Below, piece after piece: positions 21,711 through 36,700 of a stretch of DNA of 64,000 nucleotides. Source of the DNA: Taudactylus pleione. Lineage: Eukaryota > Chordata > Amphibia > Anura > Myobatrachidae. How positions within the stretch are numbered: the stretch's first letter is position 1; each line of letters starts with the position of its first letter. A program made the translations under genes and the position numbers. Location of the stretch: NCBI GenBank assembly GCA_031769625.1, contig JAUIMM010001264.1:36703-100702 (forward strand), given 5' to 3'. The notes below the pieces were generated by a model, which was not told the origin of the DNA, made no database searches, and saw only the letters and a program-made list of their open reading frames with translations.

Positions 21711-24700
21711 TTCAACAGATCTGGTGAAATTTTGAGCTGTCTGTGTTTGCTACAAGAGGAGATAACACAAAGTATGCACTTTTGTTATTTCCATTGCTTT
21801 CAATGCATTTTGGCCTAAAACGAGCAATTGCTGTTTTCTCTTAAACGCAACATGGGAGAAAAACCATTTCACATCACATTTGTGTGTCTTGGTCTTCAAC
21901 ACATCCAGTGAAATTTTGAGCTGTCTGTGTATGGTACAAGAGGAGATATCACAATGTATGCGCTTTTGTTGTTCCATTGCTTTCAATGCATTTTGGCCTA
22001 AAACATGCATTTGCTGTTTTCTCTTAAATGCAACATGGGAGAAAAACCATTTCACATCACATTTGTGGGTCTTGGTCTTCAACAGATCTGGTGAAATTTT
22101 GAGCTGTCTGTGTTTGCTACAAGAGGAGATAACACAAAGTATGCGCTTTTGTTATTTCCATTGCTTTCAATGCATTTTGGCCTAAAACGTGCATTTGCTG
22201 TTTTCTCTTAAACACAACATGAGAGAAAAACCATTTCACATCACATTTGTGGGTCTTGGTCTTCAACACATCCAGTGAAATTTTGAGCTGTCTGTGTTTG
22301 CTACAAGAGGAGATAACACAAAGTATGTGCTTTTGTTGTTTCCATTGTTTTCAATGCATTTTGGTCTAAAACATTCATGTGCTGTTTTCTCTTAAACGCA
22401 ACATGGGAGAAAAACCATTTCACATCACATTTGTGGGTCTTGGTCTTCAACAGATCCGGTAAAATTTTGAGCTGTCTGTGTTTGCTACAAGAGGAGATAA
22501 CACAAAGTATGTGCTTTTGTTATTTCCATTGCTTTCAATGCATTTTGGCCTAAAACGTGCATTTGCAGTTTTCTCTTAAACGCAACATGGGAGAAAAACC
22601 ATTTCACATCACATTTGTGGGTCTTGGTCTTCAACAGATCCAGTGAAATTTTGAGCTGTCTGTGTTTGCTACAAGAGGAGATAACACAAAGTATGCGCTT
22701 TTGTTATTTCCATTGCTTTCAATGCATTTTGGCCTAAAACGTGCATTTGCAGTTTTCTCTTAAACACAACATGAGAGAAAAACCATTTCACATCACATTT
22801 GTGGGTCTTGGTCTTCAACACATCCAGTGAAATTTTGAGCTGTCTGTGTTTGCTACAAGAGGAGATAACACAAAGTATGCACTTTTGTTGTTTCCATTGT
22901 TTTCAATGCATTTTGGCCTAAAACGTTCATTTGCTGTTTTCTCTTAAACGCAACATGGGAGTAAAACCATTTCACATCACATTTGTGGGTCTTGGTCTTC
23001 AGCAGATCTTTTGAAATTTTGAGCTGTCTGTGTTTGCTACAAGAGGAGATAACACAAAGTATGCGCTTTTGTTATTTCCATTGCTTTCAATGCATTTTGG
23101 CCTAAAACGTCCTTTTGCAGTTTTCTCTTAAACACAACATGAGAGAAAAACCATTTCACATCACATTTGTGTGTCTTGGTCTTCAACACATCCAGTGAAA
23201 TTTTGAGCTGTCTGTGTTTGCTACAAGAGGAGATAACACAAAGTATGCGCTTTTGTTATTTCCATTGCTTTCAATGCATTTTGGCCTAAAACGTGCATTT
23301 GCAGTTTTCTCTTAAACACAACATGAGAGAAAAACCATTTCACATCACATTTGTGGGTCTTGGTCTTCAACACATCCAGTGAAATTTTGAGCTGTCTGTG
23401 TTTGCTACAAGAGGAGATAACACAAAGTATGCGCTTTTGTTGTTTCCATTGTTTTCAATGCATTTTGGCCTAAAACGTTCATTTGCTGTTTTCTCTTAAA
23501 CGCAACATGGGAGTAAAACCATTTCACATCACATTTGTGGGACTTGGTCTTCAACAGATCTGGTGAAATTTTGAGCTGTCTGTGTTTGCTACAAGAGGAG
23601 ATAACACAAAGTATGCGCTTTTGTTATTTCCATTGCTTTCAATGCATTTTGCCTAAAACGTGCATTTGCAGTTTTCTCTTAAACACAACATGAGAGAAAA
23701 ACCGTTTCACATCACATTTGTGGGTCTTCGTCTTCAACACATCCAGTGAAATTTTGAGCTGTCTGTGTTTGCTACAAGAGGAGATAACACAAAGTATGCG
23801 CTTTTGTTGTTTCCATTGTTTTCAATGCATTTTGGCCTAAAATGTGCATTTGCTGTTTTCTCTTAAACGCAATATGGGAGAAAAACCATTTCACATCACA
23901 TTTGTGGGTCTTGGTCTTCAACAGATCTGGTGAAATTTTGAGCTGTCTGTGTTTGCTACAAGAGGAGATAACACAAAGTATGCGCTTTTGTTGTTTCCAT
24001 TGTTTTCAATGCATTTTGGCCTAAAACGTTCATTTGCTGTTTGCTCTTAAACGCAATATGGGAGTAAAACCATTTCACATCACATTTGTGGGTCTTGGTC
24101 TTCAACAGATCTGGTGAAATTTTGAGCTGTCTGTGTTTGCTACAAGAGGAGATAACACAAAGTATGCACTTTTGTTATTTCCATTGCTTTCAATGCATTT
24201 TGGCCTAAAATGTCCATTTGCAGTTTTCTCTTAAACACAACATGAGAGAAAAACCATTTCACATCACATTTGTGGGTCTTGGTCTTCAACACATCCAGTG
24301 AAATTTTGAGCTGTCTGTGTTTGCTGCAAGAGGAGATAACACAAAGTATGCGCTTTTGTTGTTTCCATTGTTTTCAATGCATTTTGGCCTAAAACGTTCA
24401 TTTGCTGTTTTCTCTTAAACGCAACATGGGAGTAAAACCATTTCACATCACATTTGTGGGTATTGGTCTTCAACAGATCTGGTGAAATTTTGAGCTGTCT
24501 GTGTTTGCTACAAGAGGAGATAACACAAAGTATGCGCTTTTGTTATTTCCATTGCTTTCAATGCATTTTGGCCTAAAACGTGCATTTGCTGTTTTCTCTT
24601 AAACACAACATGAGAGAAAAACCATTTCACATCACATTTGTGGGTCTTGGTCTTCAACACATCCAGTGAAATTTTGAGCTGTCTGTGTTTGCTACAAGAG

Positions 24701-27700
24701 GAGATAACACAAAGTATGCGCTTTTGTTGTTTCCATTGTTTTCAATGCATTTTGGCCTAAAATGTGCATTTGCTGTTTTCTCTTAAACGCAATATGGGAG
24801 AAAAACCATTTCACATCACATTTGTGGGTCTTGGTCTTCAACAGATCTGGTGAAATTTTGAGCTGTCTGTGTTTGCTACAAGAGGAGATAACACAAAGTA
24901 TGCACTTTTGTTATTTCCATTGCTTTCAATGCATTTTGGCCTAAAACGAGCAATTGCTGTTTTCTCTTAAACGCAACATGGGAGAAAAACCATTTCACAT
25001 CACATTTGTGTGTCTTGGTCTTCAACACATCCAGTGAAATTTTGAGCTGTCTGTGTATGGTACAAGAGGAGATAACACAAAGTATGTGCTTTTGTTGTTT
25101 CCATTGTTTTCAATGCATTTTGGTCTAAAACATTCATGTGCTGTTTTCTCTTAAACGCAACATGGGAGAAAAACCATTTCACATCACATTTGTGGGTCTT
25201 GGTCTTCAACAGATCCGGTAAAATTTTGAGCTGTCTGTGTTTGCTACAAGAGGAGATAACACAAAGTATGTGCTTTTGTTATTTCCATTGCTTTCAATGC
25301 ATTTTGGCCTAAAACGTGCATTTGCAGTTTTCTCTTAAACGCAACATGGGAGAAAAACCATTTCACATCACATTTGTGGGTCTTGGTCTTCAACAGATCC
25401 AGTGAAATTTTGAGCTGTCTGTGTTTGCTACAAGAGGAGATAACACAAAGTATGCGCTTTTGTTATTTCCATTGCTTTCAATGCATTTTGGCCTAAAACG
25501 TGCATTTGCAGTTTTCTCTTAAACACAACATGAGAGAAAAACCATTTCACATCACATTTGTGGGTCTTGGTCTTCAACACATCCAGTGAAATTTTGAGCT
25601 GTCTGTGTTTGCTACAAGAGGAGATAACACAAAGTATGCACTTTTGTTGTTTCCATTGTTTTCAATGCATTTTGGCCTAAAACGTTCATTTGCTGTTTTC
25701 TCTTAAACGCAACATGGGAGTAAAACCATTTCACATCACATTTGTGGGTCTTGGTCTTCAGCAGATCTTTTGAAATTTTGAGCTGTCTGTGTTTGCTACA
25801 AGAGGAGATAACACAAAGTATGCGCTTTTGTTATTTCCATTGCTTTCAATGCATTTTGGCCTAAAACGTCCTTTTGCAGTTTTCTCTTAAACACAACATG
25901 AGAGAAAAACCATTTCACATCACATTTGTGTGTCTTGGTCTTCAACACATCCAGTGAAATTTTGAGCTGTCTGTGTTTGCTACAAGAGGAGATAACACAA
26001 AGTATGCGCTTTTGTTATTTCCATTGCTTTCAATGCATTTTGGCCTAAAACGTGCATTTGCAGTTTTCTCTTAAACACAACATGAGAGAAAAACCATTTC
26101 ACATCACATTTGTGGGTCTTGGTCTTCAACACATCCAGTGAAATTTTGAGCTGTCTGTGTTTGCTACAAGAGGAGATAACACAAAGTATGCGCTTTTGTT
26201 GTTTCCATTGTTTTCAATGCATTTTGGCCTAAAACGTTCATTTGCTGTTTTCTCTTAAACGCAACATGGGAGTAAAACCATTTCACATCACATTTGTGGG
26301 ACTTGGTCTTCAACAGATCTGGTGAAATTTTGAGCTGTCTGTGTTTGCTACAAGAGGAGATAACACAAAGTATGCGCTTTTGTTATTTCCATTGCTTTCA
26401 ATGCATTTTGCCTAAAACGTGCATTTGCAGTTTTCTCTTAAACACAACATGAGAGAAAAACCGTTTCACATCACATTTGTGGGTCTTCGTCTTCAACACA
26501 TCCAGTGAAATTTTGAGCTGTCTGTGTTTGCTACAAGAGGAGATAACACAAAGTATGCGCTTTTGTTGTTTCCATTGTTTTCAATGCATTTTGGCCTAAA
26601 ATGTGCATTTGCTGTTTTCTCTTAAACGCAATATGGGAGAAAAACCATTTCACATCACATTTGTGGGTCTTGGTCTTCAACAGATCTGGTGAAATTTTGA
26701 GCTGTCTGTGTTTGCTACAAGAGGAGATAACACAAAGTATGCGCTTTTGTTGTTTCCATTGTTTTCAATGCATTTTGGCCTAAAACGTTCATTTGCTGTT
26801 TGCTCTTAAACGCAATATGGGAGTAAAACCATTTCACATCACATTTGTGGGTCTTGGTCTTCAACAGATCTGGTGAAATTTTGAGCTGTCTGTGTTTGCT
26901 ACAAGAGGAGATAACACAAAGTATGCACTTTTGTTATTTCCATTGCTTTCAATGCATTTTGGCCTAAAATGTCCATTTGCAGTTTTCTCTTAAACACAAC
27001 ATGAGAGAAAAACCATTTCACATCACATTTGTGGGTCTTGGTCTTCAACACATCCAGTGAAATTTTGAGCTGTCTGTGTTTGCTGCAAGAGGAGATAACA
27101 CAAAGTATGCGCTTTTGTTGTTTCCATTGTTTTCAATGCATTTTGGCCTAAAACGTTCATTTGCTGTTTTCTCTTAAACGCAACATGGGAGTAAAACCAT
27201 TTCACATCACATTTGTGGGTCTTGGTCTTCAACAGATCTGGTGAAATTTTGAGCTGTCTGTGTTTGCTACAAGAGGAGATAACACAAAGTATGCGCTTTT
27301 GTTATTTCCATTGCTTTCAATGCATTTTGGCCTAAAACGTGCATTTGCTGTTTTCTCTTAAACACAACATGAGAGAAAAACCATTTCACATCACATTTGT
27401 GGGTCTTGGTCTTCAACACATCCAGTGAAATTTTGAGCTGTCTGTGTTTGCTACAAGAGGAGATAACACAAAGTATGTGCTTTTGTTGTTTCCATTGTTT
27501 TCAATGCATTTTGGTCTAAAACATTCATGTGCTGTTTTCTCTTAAACGCAACATGGGAGAAAAACCATTTCACATCACATTTGTGGGTCTTGGTCTTCAA
27601 CAGATCCGGTGAAATTTTGAGCTGTCTGTGCTTGCTACAAGAGGAGATAACACAAAGTATGCGCTTTTGTTATTTCCATTGCTTTCAATGCATTTTGGCC

Positions 27701-30700
27701 TAAAACGTGCATTTGCAGTTTTCTCTTAAACACAACATGAGAGAAAAACCATTTCACATCACATTTGTGGGTCTTGGTCTTCAACACATCCAGTGAAATT
27801 TTGAGCTGTCTGTGTTTGCTACAAGAGGAGATAACACAAAGTATGCACTTTTGTTGTTTCCATTGTTTTCAATGCATTTTGGCCTAAAACGTTCATTTGC
27901 TGTTTTCTCTTAAACGCAACATGGGAGTAAAACCATTTCACATCACATTTGTGGGTCTTGGTCTTCAGCAGATCTTTTGAAATTTTGAGCTGTCTGTGTT
28001 TGCTACAAGAGGAGATAACACAAAGTATGCGCTTTTGTTATTTCCATTGCTTTCAATGCATTTTGGCCTAAAACGTCCTTTTGCAGTTTTCTCTTAAACA
28101 CAACATGAGAGAAAAACCATTTCACATCACATTTGTGTGTCTTGGTCTTCAACACATCCAGTGAAATTTTGAGCTGTCTGTGTTTGCTACAAGAGGAGAT
28201 AACACAAAGTATGCGCTTTTGTTATTTCCATTGCTTTCAATGCATTTTGGCCTAAAACGTGCATTTGCAGTTTTCTCTTAAACACAACATGAGAGAAAAA
28301 CCATTTCACATCACATTTGTGGGTCTTGGTCTTCAACACATCCAGTGAAATTTTGAGCTGTCTGTGTTTGCTACAAGAGGAGATAACACAAAGTATGCGC
28401 TTTTGTTGTTTCCATTGTTTTCAATGCATTTTGGCCTAAAACGTTCATTTGCTGTTTTCTCTTAAACGCAACATGGGAGTAAAACCATTTCACATCACAT
28501 TTGTGGGACTTGGTCTTCAACAGATCTGGTGAAATTTTGAGCTGTCTGTGTTTGCTACAAGAGGAGATAACACAAAGTATGCGCTTTTGTTATTTCCATT
28601 GCTTTCAATGCATTTTGCCTAAAACGTGCATTTGCAGTTTTCTCTTAAACACAACATGAGAGAAAAACCGTTTCACATCACATTTGTGGGTCTTCGTCTT
28701 CAACACATCCAGTGAAATTTTGAGCTGTCTGTGTTTGCTACAAGAGGAGATAACACAAAGTATGCGCTTTTGTTGTTTCCATTGTTTTCAATGCATTTTG
28801 GCCTAAAATGTGCATTTGCTGTTTTCTCTTAAACGCAATATGGGAGAAAAACCATTTCACATCACATTTGTGGGTCTTGGTCTTCAACACATCCAGTGAA
28901 ATTTTGAGCTGTCTGTGTTTGCTACAAGAGGAGATAACACAAAGTATGCGCTTTTGTTGTTTCCATTGTTTTCAATGCATTTTGGCCTAAAACGTTCATT
29001 TGCTGTTTGCTCTTAAACGCAATATGGGAGTAAAACCATTTCACATCACATTTGTGGGTCTTGGTCTTCAACAGATCTGGTGAAATTTTGAGCTGTCTGT
29101 GTTTGCTACAAGAGGAGATAACACAAAGTATGCACTTTTGTTATTTCCATTGCTTTCAATGCATTTTGGCCTAAAATGTCCATTTGCAGTTTTCTCTTAA
29201 ACACAACATGAGAGAAAAACCATTTCACATCACATTTGTGGGTCTTGGTCTTCAACACATCCAGTGAAATTTTGAGCTGTCTGTGTTTGCTGCAAGAGGA
29301 GATAACACAAAGTATGCGCTTTTGTTGTTTCCATTGTTTTCAATGCATTTTGGCCTAAAACGTTCATTTGCTGTTTTCTCTTAAACGCAACATGGGAGTA
29401 AAACCATTTCACATCACATTTGTGGGTCTTGGTCTTCAACAGATCTGGTGAAATTTTGAGCTGTCTGTGTTTGCTACAAGAGGAGATAACACAAAGTATG
29501 CGCTTTTGTTATTTCCATTGCTTTCAATGCATTTTGGCCTAAAACGTGCATTTGCTGTTTTCTCTTAAACACAACATGAGAGAAAAACCATTTCACATCA
29601 CATTTGTGGGTCTTGGTCTTCAACACATCCAGTGAAATTTTGAGCTGTCTGTGTTTGCTACAAGAGGAGATAACACAAAGTATGTGCTTTTGTTGTTTCC
29701 ATTGTTTTCAATGCATTTTGGTCTAAAACATTCATGTGCTGTTTTCTCTTAAACGCAACATGGGAGAAAAACCATTTCACATCACATTTGTGGGTCTTGG
29801 TCTTCAACAGATCCGGTGAAATTTTGAGCTGTCTGTGTTTGCTACAAGAGGAGATAACACAAAGTATGCGCTTTTGTTATTTCCATTGCTTTCAATGCAT
29901 TTTGGCCTAAAACGTGCATTTGCAGTTTTCTCTTAAACACAACATGAGAGAAAAACCATTTCACATCACATTTGTGGGTCTTGGTCTTCAACACATCCAG
30001 TGAAATTTTGAGCTGTCTGTGTTTGCTACAAGAGGAGATAACACAAAGTATGCACTTTTGTTGTTTCCATTGTTTTCAATGCATTTTGGTCTAAAACATT
30101 CATGTGCTGTTTTCTCTTAAACGCAACATGGGAGAAAAACCATTTCACATCACATTTGTGGGTCTTGGTCTTCAACAGATCCGGTGAAATTTTGAGCTGT
30201 CTGTGCTTGCTACAAGAGGAGATAACACAAAGTATGCGCTTTTGTTATTTCCATTGCTTTCAATGCATTTTGGCCTAAAACGTGCATTTGCAGTTTTCTC
30301 TTAAACACAACATGAGAGAAAAACCATTTCACATCACATTTGTGGGTCTTGGTCTTCAACACATCCAGTGAAATTTTGAGCTGTCTGTGTTTGCTACAAG
30401 AGGAGATAACACAAAGTATGCACTTTTGTTGTTTCCATTGTTTTCAATGCATTTTGGCCTAAAACGTTCATTTGCTGTTTTCTCTTAAACGCAACATGGG
30501 AGTAAAACCATTTCACATCACATTTGTGGGTCTTGGTCTTCAGCAGATCTTTTGAAATTTTGAGCTGTCTGTGTTTGCTACAAGAGGAGATAACACAAAG
30601 TATGCGCTTTTGTTATTTCCATTGCTTTCAATGCATTTTGGCCTAAAACGTCCTTTTGCAGTTTTCTCTTAAACACAACATGAGAGAAAAACCATTTCAC

Positions 30701-33700
30701 ATCACATTTGTGTGTCTTGGTCTTCAACACATCCAGTGAAATTTTGAGCTGTCTGTGTTTGCTACAAGAGGAGATAACACAAAGTATGCGCTTTTGTTAT
30801 TTCCATTGCTTTCAATGCATTTTGGCCTAAAACGTGCATTTGCAGTTTTCTCTTAAACACAACATGAGAGAAAAACCATTTCACATCACATTTGTGGGTC
30901 TTGGTCTTCAACACATCCAGTGAAATTTTGAGCTGTCTGTGTTTGCTACAAGAGGAGATAACACAAAGTATGCGCTTTTGTTGTTTCCATTGTTTTCAAT
31001 GCATTTTGGCCTAAAACGTTCATTTGCTGTTTTCTCTTAAACGCAACATGGGAGTAAAACCATTTCACATCACATTTGTGGGACTTGGTTTTCAACAGAT
31101 CTGGTGAAATTTTGAGCTGTCTGTGTTTGCTACAAGAGGAGATAACACAAAGTATGCGCTTTTGTTATTTCCATTGCTTTCAATGCATTTTGCCTAAAAC
31201 GTGCATTTGCAGTTTTCTCTTAAACACAACATGAGAGAAAAACCGTTTCACATCACATTTGTGGGTCTTCGTCTTCAACACATCCAGTGAAATTTTGAGC
31301 TGTCTGTGTTTGCTACAAGAGGAGATAACACAAAGTATGCGCTTTTGTTGTTTCCATTGTTTTCAATGCATTTTGGCCTAAAATGTGCATTTGCTGTTTT
31401 CTCTTAAACGCAATATGGGAGAAAAACCATTTCACATCACATTTGTGGGTCTTGGTCTTCAACAGATCTGGTGAAATTTTGAGCTGTCTGTGTTTGCTAC
31501 AAGAGGAGATAACACAAAGTATGCGCTTTTGTTGTTTCCATTGTTTTCAATGCATTTTGGCCTAAAACGTTCATTTGCTGTTTGCTCTTAAACGCAATAT
31601 GGGAGTAAAACCATTTCACATCACATTTGTGGGTCTTGGTCTTCAACAGATCTGGTGAAATTTTGAGCTGTCTGTGTTTGCTACAAGAGGAGATAACACA
31701 AAGTATGCACTTTTGTTATTTCCATTGCTTTCAATGCATTTTGGCCTAAAATGTCCATTTGCAGTTTTCTCTTAAACACAACATGAGAGAAAAACCATTT
31801 CACATCACATTTGTGGGTCTTGGTCTTCAACACATCCAGTGAAATTTTGAGCTGTCTGTGTTTGCTGCAAGAGGAGATAACACAAAGTATGCGCTTTTGT
31901 TGTTTCCATTGTTTTCAATGCATTTTGGCCTAAAACGTTCATTTGCTGTTTTCTCTTAAACGCAACATGGGAGTAAAACCATTTCACATCACATTTGTGG
32001 GTCTTGGTCTTCAACAGATCTGGTGAAATTTTGAGCTGTCTGTGTTTGCTACAAGAGGAGATAACACAAAGTATGCGCTTTTGTTATTTCCATTGCTTTC
32101 AATGCATTTTGGCCTAAAACGTGCATTTGCTGTTTTCTCTTAAACACAACATGAGAGAAAAACCATTTCACATCACATTTGTGGGTCTTGGTCTTCAACA
32201 CATCCAGTGAAATTTTGAGCTGTCTGTGTTTGCTACAAGAGGAGATAACACAAAGTATGTGCTTTTGTTGTTTCCATTGTTTTCAATGCATTTTGGTCTA
32301 AAACATTCATGTGCTGTTTTCTCTTAAACGCAACATGGGAGAAAAACCATTTCACATCACATTTGTGGGTCTTGGTCTTCAACAGATCCGGTGAAATTTT
32401 GAGCTGTCTGTGTTTGCTACAAGAGGAGATAACACAAAGTATGCGCTTTTGTTATTTCCATTGCTTTCAATGCATTTTGGCCTAAAACGTGCATTTGCAG
32501 TTTTCTCTTAAACACAACATGAGAGAAAAACCATTTCACATCACATTTGTGGGTCTTGGTCTTCAACACATCCAGTGAAATTTTGAGCTGTCTGTGTTTG
32601 CTACAAGAGGAGATAACACAAAGTATGCACTTTTGTTGTTTCCATTGTTTTCAATGCATTTTGGCCTAAAACGTTCATTTGCTGTTTTCTCTTAAACGCA
32701 ACATGGGAGTAAAACCATTTCACATCACATTTGTGGGTCTTGGTCTTCAGCAGATCTTTTGAAATTTTGAGCTGTCTGTGTTTGCTACAAGAGGAGATAA
32801 CACAAAGTATGCGCTTTTGTTATTTCCATTGCTTTCAATGCATTTTGGCCTAAAACGTCCTTTTGCAGTTTTCTCTTAAACACAACATGAGAGAAAAACC
32901 ATTTCACATCACATTTGTGTGTCTTGGTCTTCAACACATCCAGTGAAATTTTGAGCTGTCTGTGTTTGCTACAAGAGGAGATAACACAAAGTATGCGCTT
33001 TTGTTATTTCCATTGCTTTCAATGCATTTTGGCCTAAAACGTGCATTTGCAGTTTTCTCTTAAACACAACATGAGAGAAAAACCATTTCACATCACATTT
33101 GTGGGTCTTGGTCTTCAACACATCCAGTGAAATTTTGAGCTGTCTGTGTTTGCTACAAGAGGAGATAACACAAAGTATGCGCTTTTGTTGTTTCCATTGT
33201 TTTCAATGCATTTTGGCCTAAAACGTTCATTTGCTGTTTTCTCTTAAACGCAACATGGGAGTAAAACCATTTCACATCACATTTGTGGGACTTGGTCTTC
33301 AACAGATCTGGTGAAATTTTGAGCTGTCTGTGTTTGCTACAAGAGGAGATAACACAAAGTATGCGCTTTTGTTATTTCCATTGCTTTCAATGCATTTTGG
33401 CCTAAAACGTGCATTTGCAGTTTTCTCTTAAACACAACATGAGAGAAAAACCATTTCACATCACATTTGTGGGTCTTCGTCTTCAACACATCCAGTGAAA
33501 TTTTGAGCTGTCTGTGTTTGCTACAAGAGGAGATAACACAAAGTATGCGCTTTTGTTGTTTCCATTGTTTTCAATGCATTTTGGCCTAAAATGTGCATTT
33601 GCTGTTTTCTCTTAAACGCAATATGGGAGAAAAACCATTTCACATCACATTTGTGGGTCTTGGTCTTCAACAGATCTGGTGAAATTTTGAGCTGTCTGTG

Positions 33701-36700
33701 TTTGCTACAAGAGGAGATAACACAAAGTATGCGCTTTTGTTGTTTCCATTGTTTTCAATGCATTTTGGCCTAAAACGTTCATTTGCTGTTTGCTCTTAAA
33801 CGCAATATGGGAGTAAAACCATTTCACATCACATTTGTGGGTCTTGGTCTTCAACAGATCTGGTGAAATTTTGAGCTGTCTGTGTTTGCTACAAGAGGAG
33901 ATAACACAAAGTATGCACTTTTGTTATTTCCATTGCTTTCAATGCATTTTGGCCTAAAATGTCCATTTGCAGTTTTCTCTTAAACACAACATGAGAGAAA
34001 AACCATTTCACATCACATTTGTGGGTCTTGGTCTTCAACACATCCAGTGAAATTTTGAGCTGTCTGTGTTTGCTGCAAGAGGAGATAACACAAAGTATGC
34101 GCTTTTGTTGTTTCCATTGTTTTCAATGCATTTTGGCCTAAAACGTTCATTTGCTGTTTTCTCTTAAACGCAACATGGGAGTAAAACCATTTCACATCAC
34201 ATTTGTGGGTCTTGGTCTTCAACAGATCTGGTGAAATTTTGAGCTGTCTGTGTTTGCTACAAGAGGAGATAACACAAAGTATGCACTTTTGTTATTTCCA
34301 TTGCTTTCAATGCATTTTGGCCTAAAACGTGCATTTGCTGTTTTCTCTTAAACACAACATGAGAGAAAAACCATTTCACATCACATTTGTGGGTCTTGGT
34401 CTTCAACAGATCTGGTGAAATTTTGAGCTGTCTGTGTTTGCTACAAGAGGAGATAACACAAAGTATGCGCTTTTGTTGTTTCCATTGTTTTCAATGCATA
34501 TTGGCCTAAAACGTTCATTTGCTGTTTTCTCTTAAACGCAACATGGGAGTAAAACCATTTCACATCACATTTGTGGGTCTTGGTCTTCAACAGATCTGGT
34601 GAAATTTTGAGCTGTCTGTGTTTGCTACAAGAGGAGATAACACAAAGTATGCGCTTTTGTTATTTCCATTGCTTTCAATGCATTTTGGCCTAAAACGTGC
34701 ATTTGCAGTTTTCACTTAAACACAACATGAGAGAAAAACCATTTCACATCACATTTGTGGGTCTTGGTCTTCAACACATCCAGTAAAATTTTGAGCTGTC
34801 TGTGTTTGCTACAAGAGGAGATAACACAAAGTATGCGCTTTTGTTGTTTCCATTGTTTTCAATGCATTTTGGCCTAAAACGTTCATTTGCTGTTTTCTCT
34901 TAAACGCAACATGGGAGTAAAACCATTTCACATCACATTTGTGGGACTTGGTCTTCAACAGATCTGGTGAAATTTTGAGCTGTCTGTGTTTGCTACAAGA
35001 GGAGATAACACAAAGTATGCGCTTTTGTTATTTCCATTGCTTTCAATGCATTTTGGCCTAAAACGTGCATTTGCAGTTTTCTCTTAAACACAACATGAGA
35101 GGAAAACCATTTCACATCACATTTGTGGGTCTTGGTCTTCAACACATCCAGTGAAATTTTGAGCTGTCTGTGTTTGCTACAAGAGGAGATAACACAAAGT
35201 ATGCGCTTTTGTTGTTTCCATTGTTTTCAAAGCATTTTGGCCTAAAACGTTCATTTGCTGTTTTCTCTTAAACGCAACATGGGAGTAAAACCATTTCACA
35301 TCACATTTGTGGGTCTTGGTCTTCAACAGATCTGGTGAAATTTTGAGCTGTCTGTGTTTGCTACAAGAGGAGATAACACAAAGTATGCGCTTTTGTTATT
35401 TCCATTGCTTTCAATGCATTTTGGCCTAAAACGTGCATTTGCAGTTTTCTCTTAAACACAACATGAGAGAAAAACCATTTCACATCACATTTGTGGGTCT
35501 TGGTCTTCAACACATCCAGTGAAATTTTGAGCTGTCTGTGTTTGCTACAAGAGGAGATAACACAAAGTATGCGCTTTTGTTGTTTCCATTGTTTTCAATG
35601 CATTTTGGCCTAAAACGTTCATTTGCTGTTTTCTCTTAAACGCAACATGGGAGTAAAACCATTTCACATCACATTTGTGGGACTTGGTCTTCAACAGATC
35701 TGGTGAAATTTTGAGCTGTCTGTGTTTGCTACAAGAGGAGATAACACAAAGTATGCGCTTTTGTTATTTCCATTGCTTTCAATGCATTTTGGCCTAAAAC
35801 GTGCATTTGCAGTTTTCTCTTAAACACAACATGAGAGAAAAACCATTTCACATCACATTTGTGGGTCTTCGTCTTCAACACATCCAGTGAAATTTTGAGC
35901 TGTCTGTGTTTGCTACAAGAGGAGATAACACAAAGTATGCGCTTTTGTTGTTTCCATTGTTTTCAATGCATTTTGGCCTAAAATGTGCATTTGCTGTTTT
36001 CTCTTAAACGCAATATGGGAGAAAAACCATTTCACATCACATTTGTGGGTCTTGGTCTTCAACAGATCTGGTGAAATTTTGAGCTGTCTGTGTTTGCTAC
36101 AAGAGGAGATAACACAAAGTATGCGCTTTTGTTGTTTCCATTGTGTTCAATGCATTTTGGCCTAAAACGTTCATTTGCTGTTTGCTCTTAAACGCAATAT
36201 GGGAGTAAAACCATTTCACATCACATTTGTGGGTCTTGGTCTTCAACAGATCTGGTGAAATTTTGAGCTGTCTGTGTTTGCTACAAGAGGAGATAACACA
36301 AAGTATGCACTTTTGTTATTTCCATTGCTTTCAATGCATTTTGGCCTAAAATGTCCATTTGCAGTTTTCTCTTAAACACAACATGAGAGAAAAACCATTT
36401 CACATCACATTTGTGGGTCTTGGTCTTCAACACATCCAGTGAAATTTTGAGCTGTCTGTGTTTGCTGCAAGAGGAGATAACACAAAGTATGCGCTTTTGT
36501 TGTTTCCATTGTTTTCAATGCATTTTGGCCTAAAACGTTCATTTGCTGTTTTCTCTTAAACGCAACATGGGAGTAAAACCATTTCACATCACATTTGTGG
36601 GTCTTGGTCTTCAACAGATCTGGTGAAATTTTGAGCTGTCTGTGTTTGCTACAAGAGGAGATAACACAAAGTATGCACTTTTGTTATTTCCATTGCTTTC

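Larger units (their letters stand above)
9954..24478. repeat. 6.6-kb long-range satellite unit, copy 2, interrupted by the LINE
   Basis: This is the second copy of the 6,623-bp unit. Left of the LINE it matches 3331-7185 at +6,623. Right of the LINE it matches from 7186 at +14,525, which equals 6,623 plus 7,902 (the LINE of 7,889 bp plus one 13-bp target duplication). Checks on the right side: 7225 against 21,750, 7402 against 21,927 and 8481 against 23,006. Farther right an extra monomer shifts the match (9134 against 23,842), so the right end is approximate. Confidence 0.75.

Noticed and set aside
18082..21735. Plus-strand frames over ORF1, the longest 242 codons at 20,515-21,243
   Set aside because: They are shadows of the GC-rich ORF1 frame, with Pro/Ser/Thr-rich translation typical of antisense reading. 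ORF1 has the zinc knuckles.
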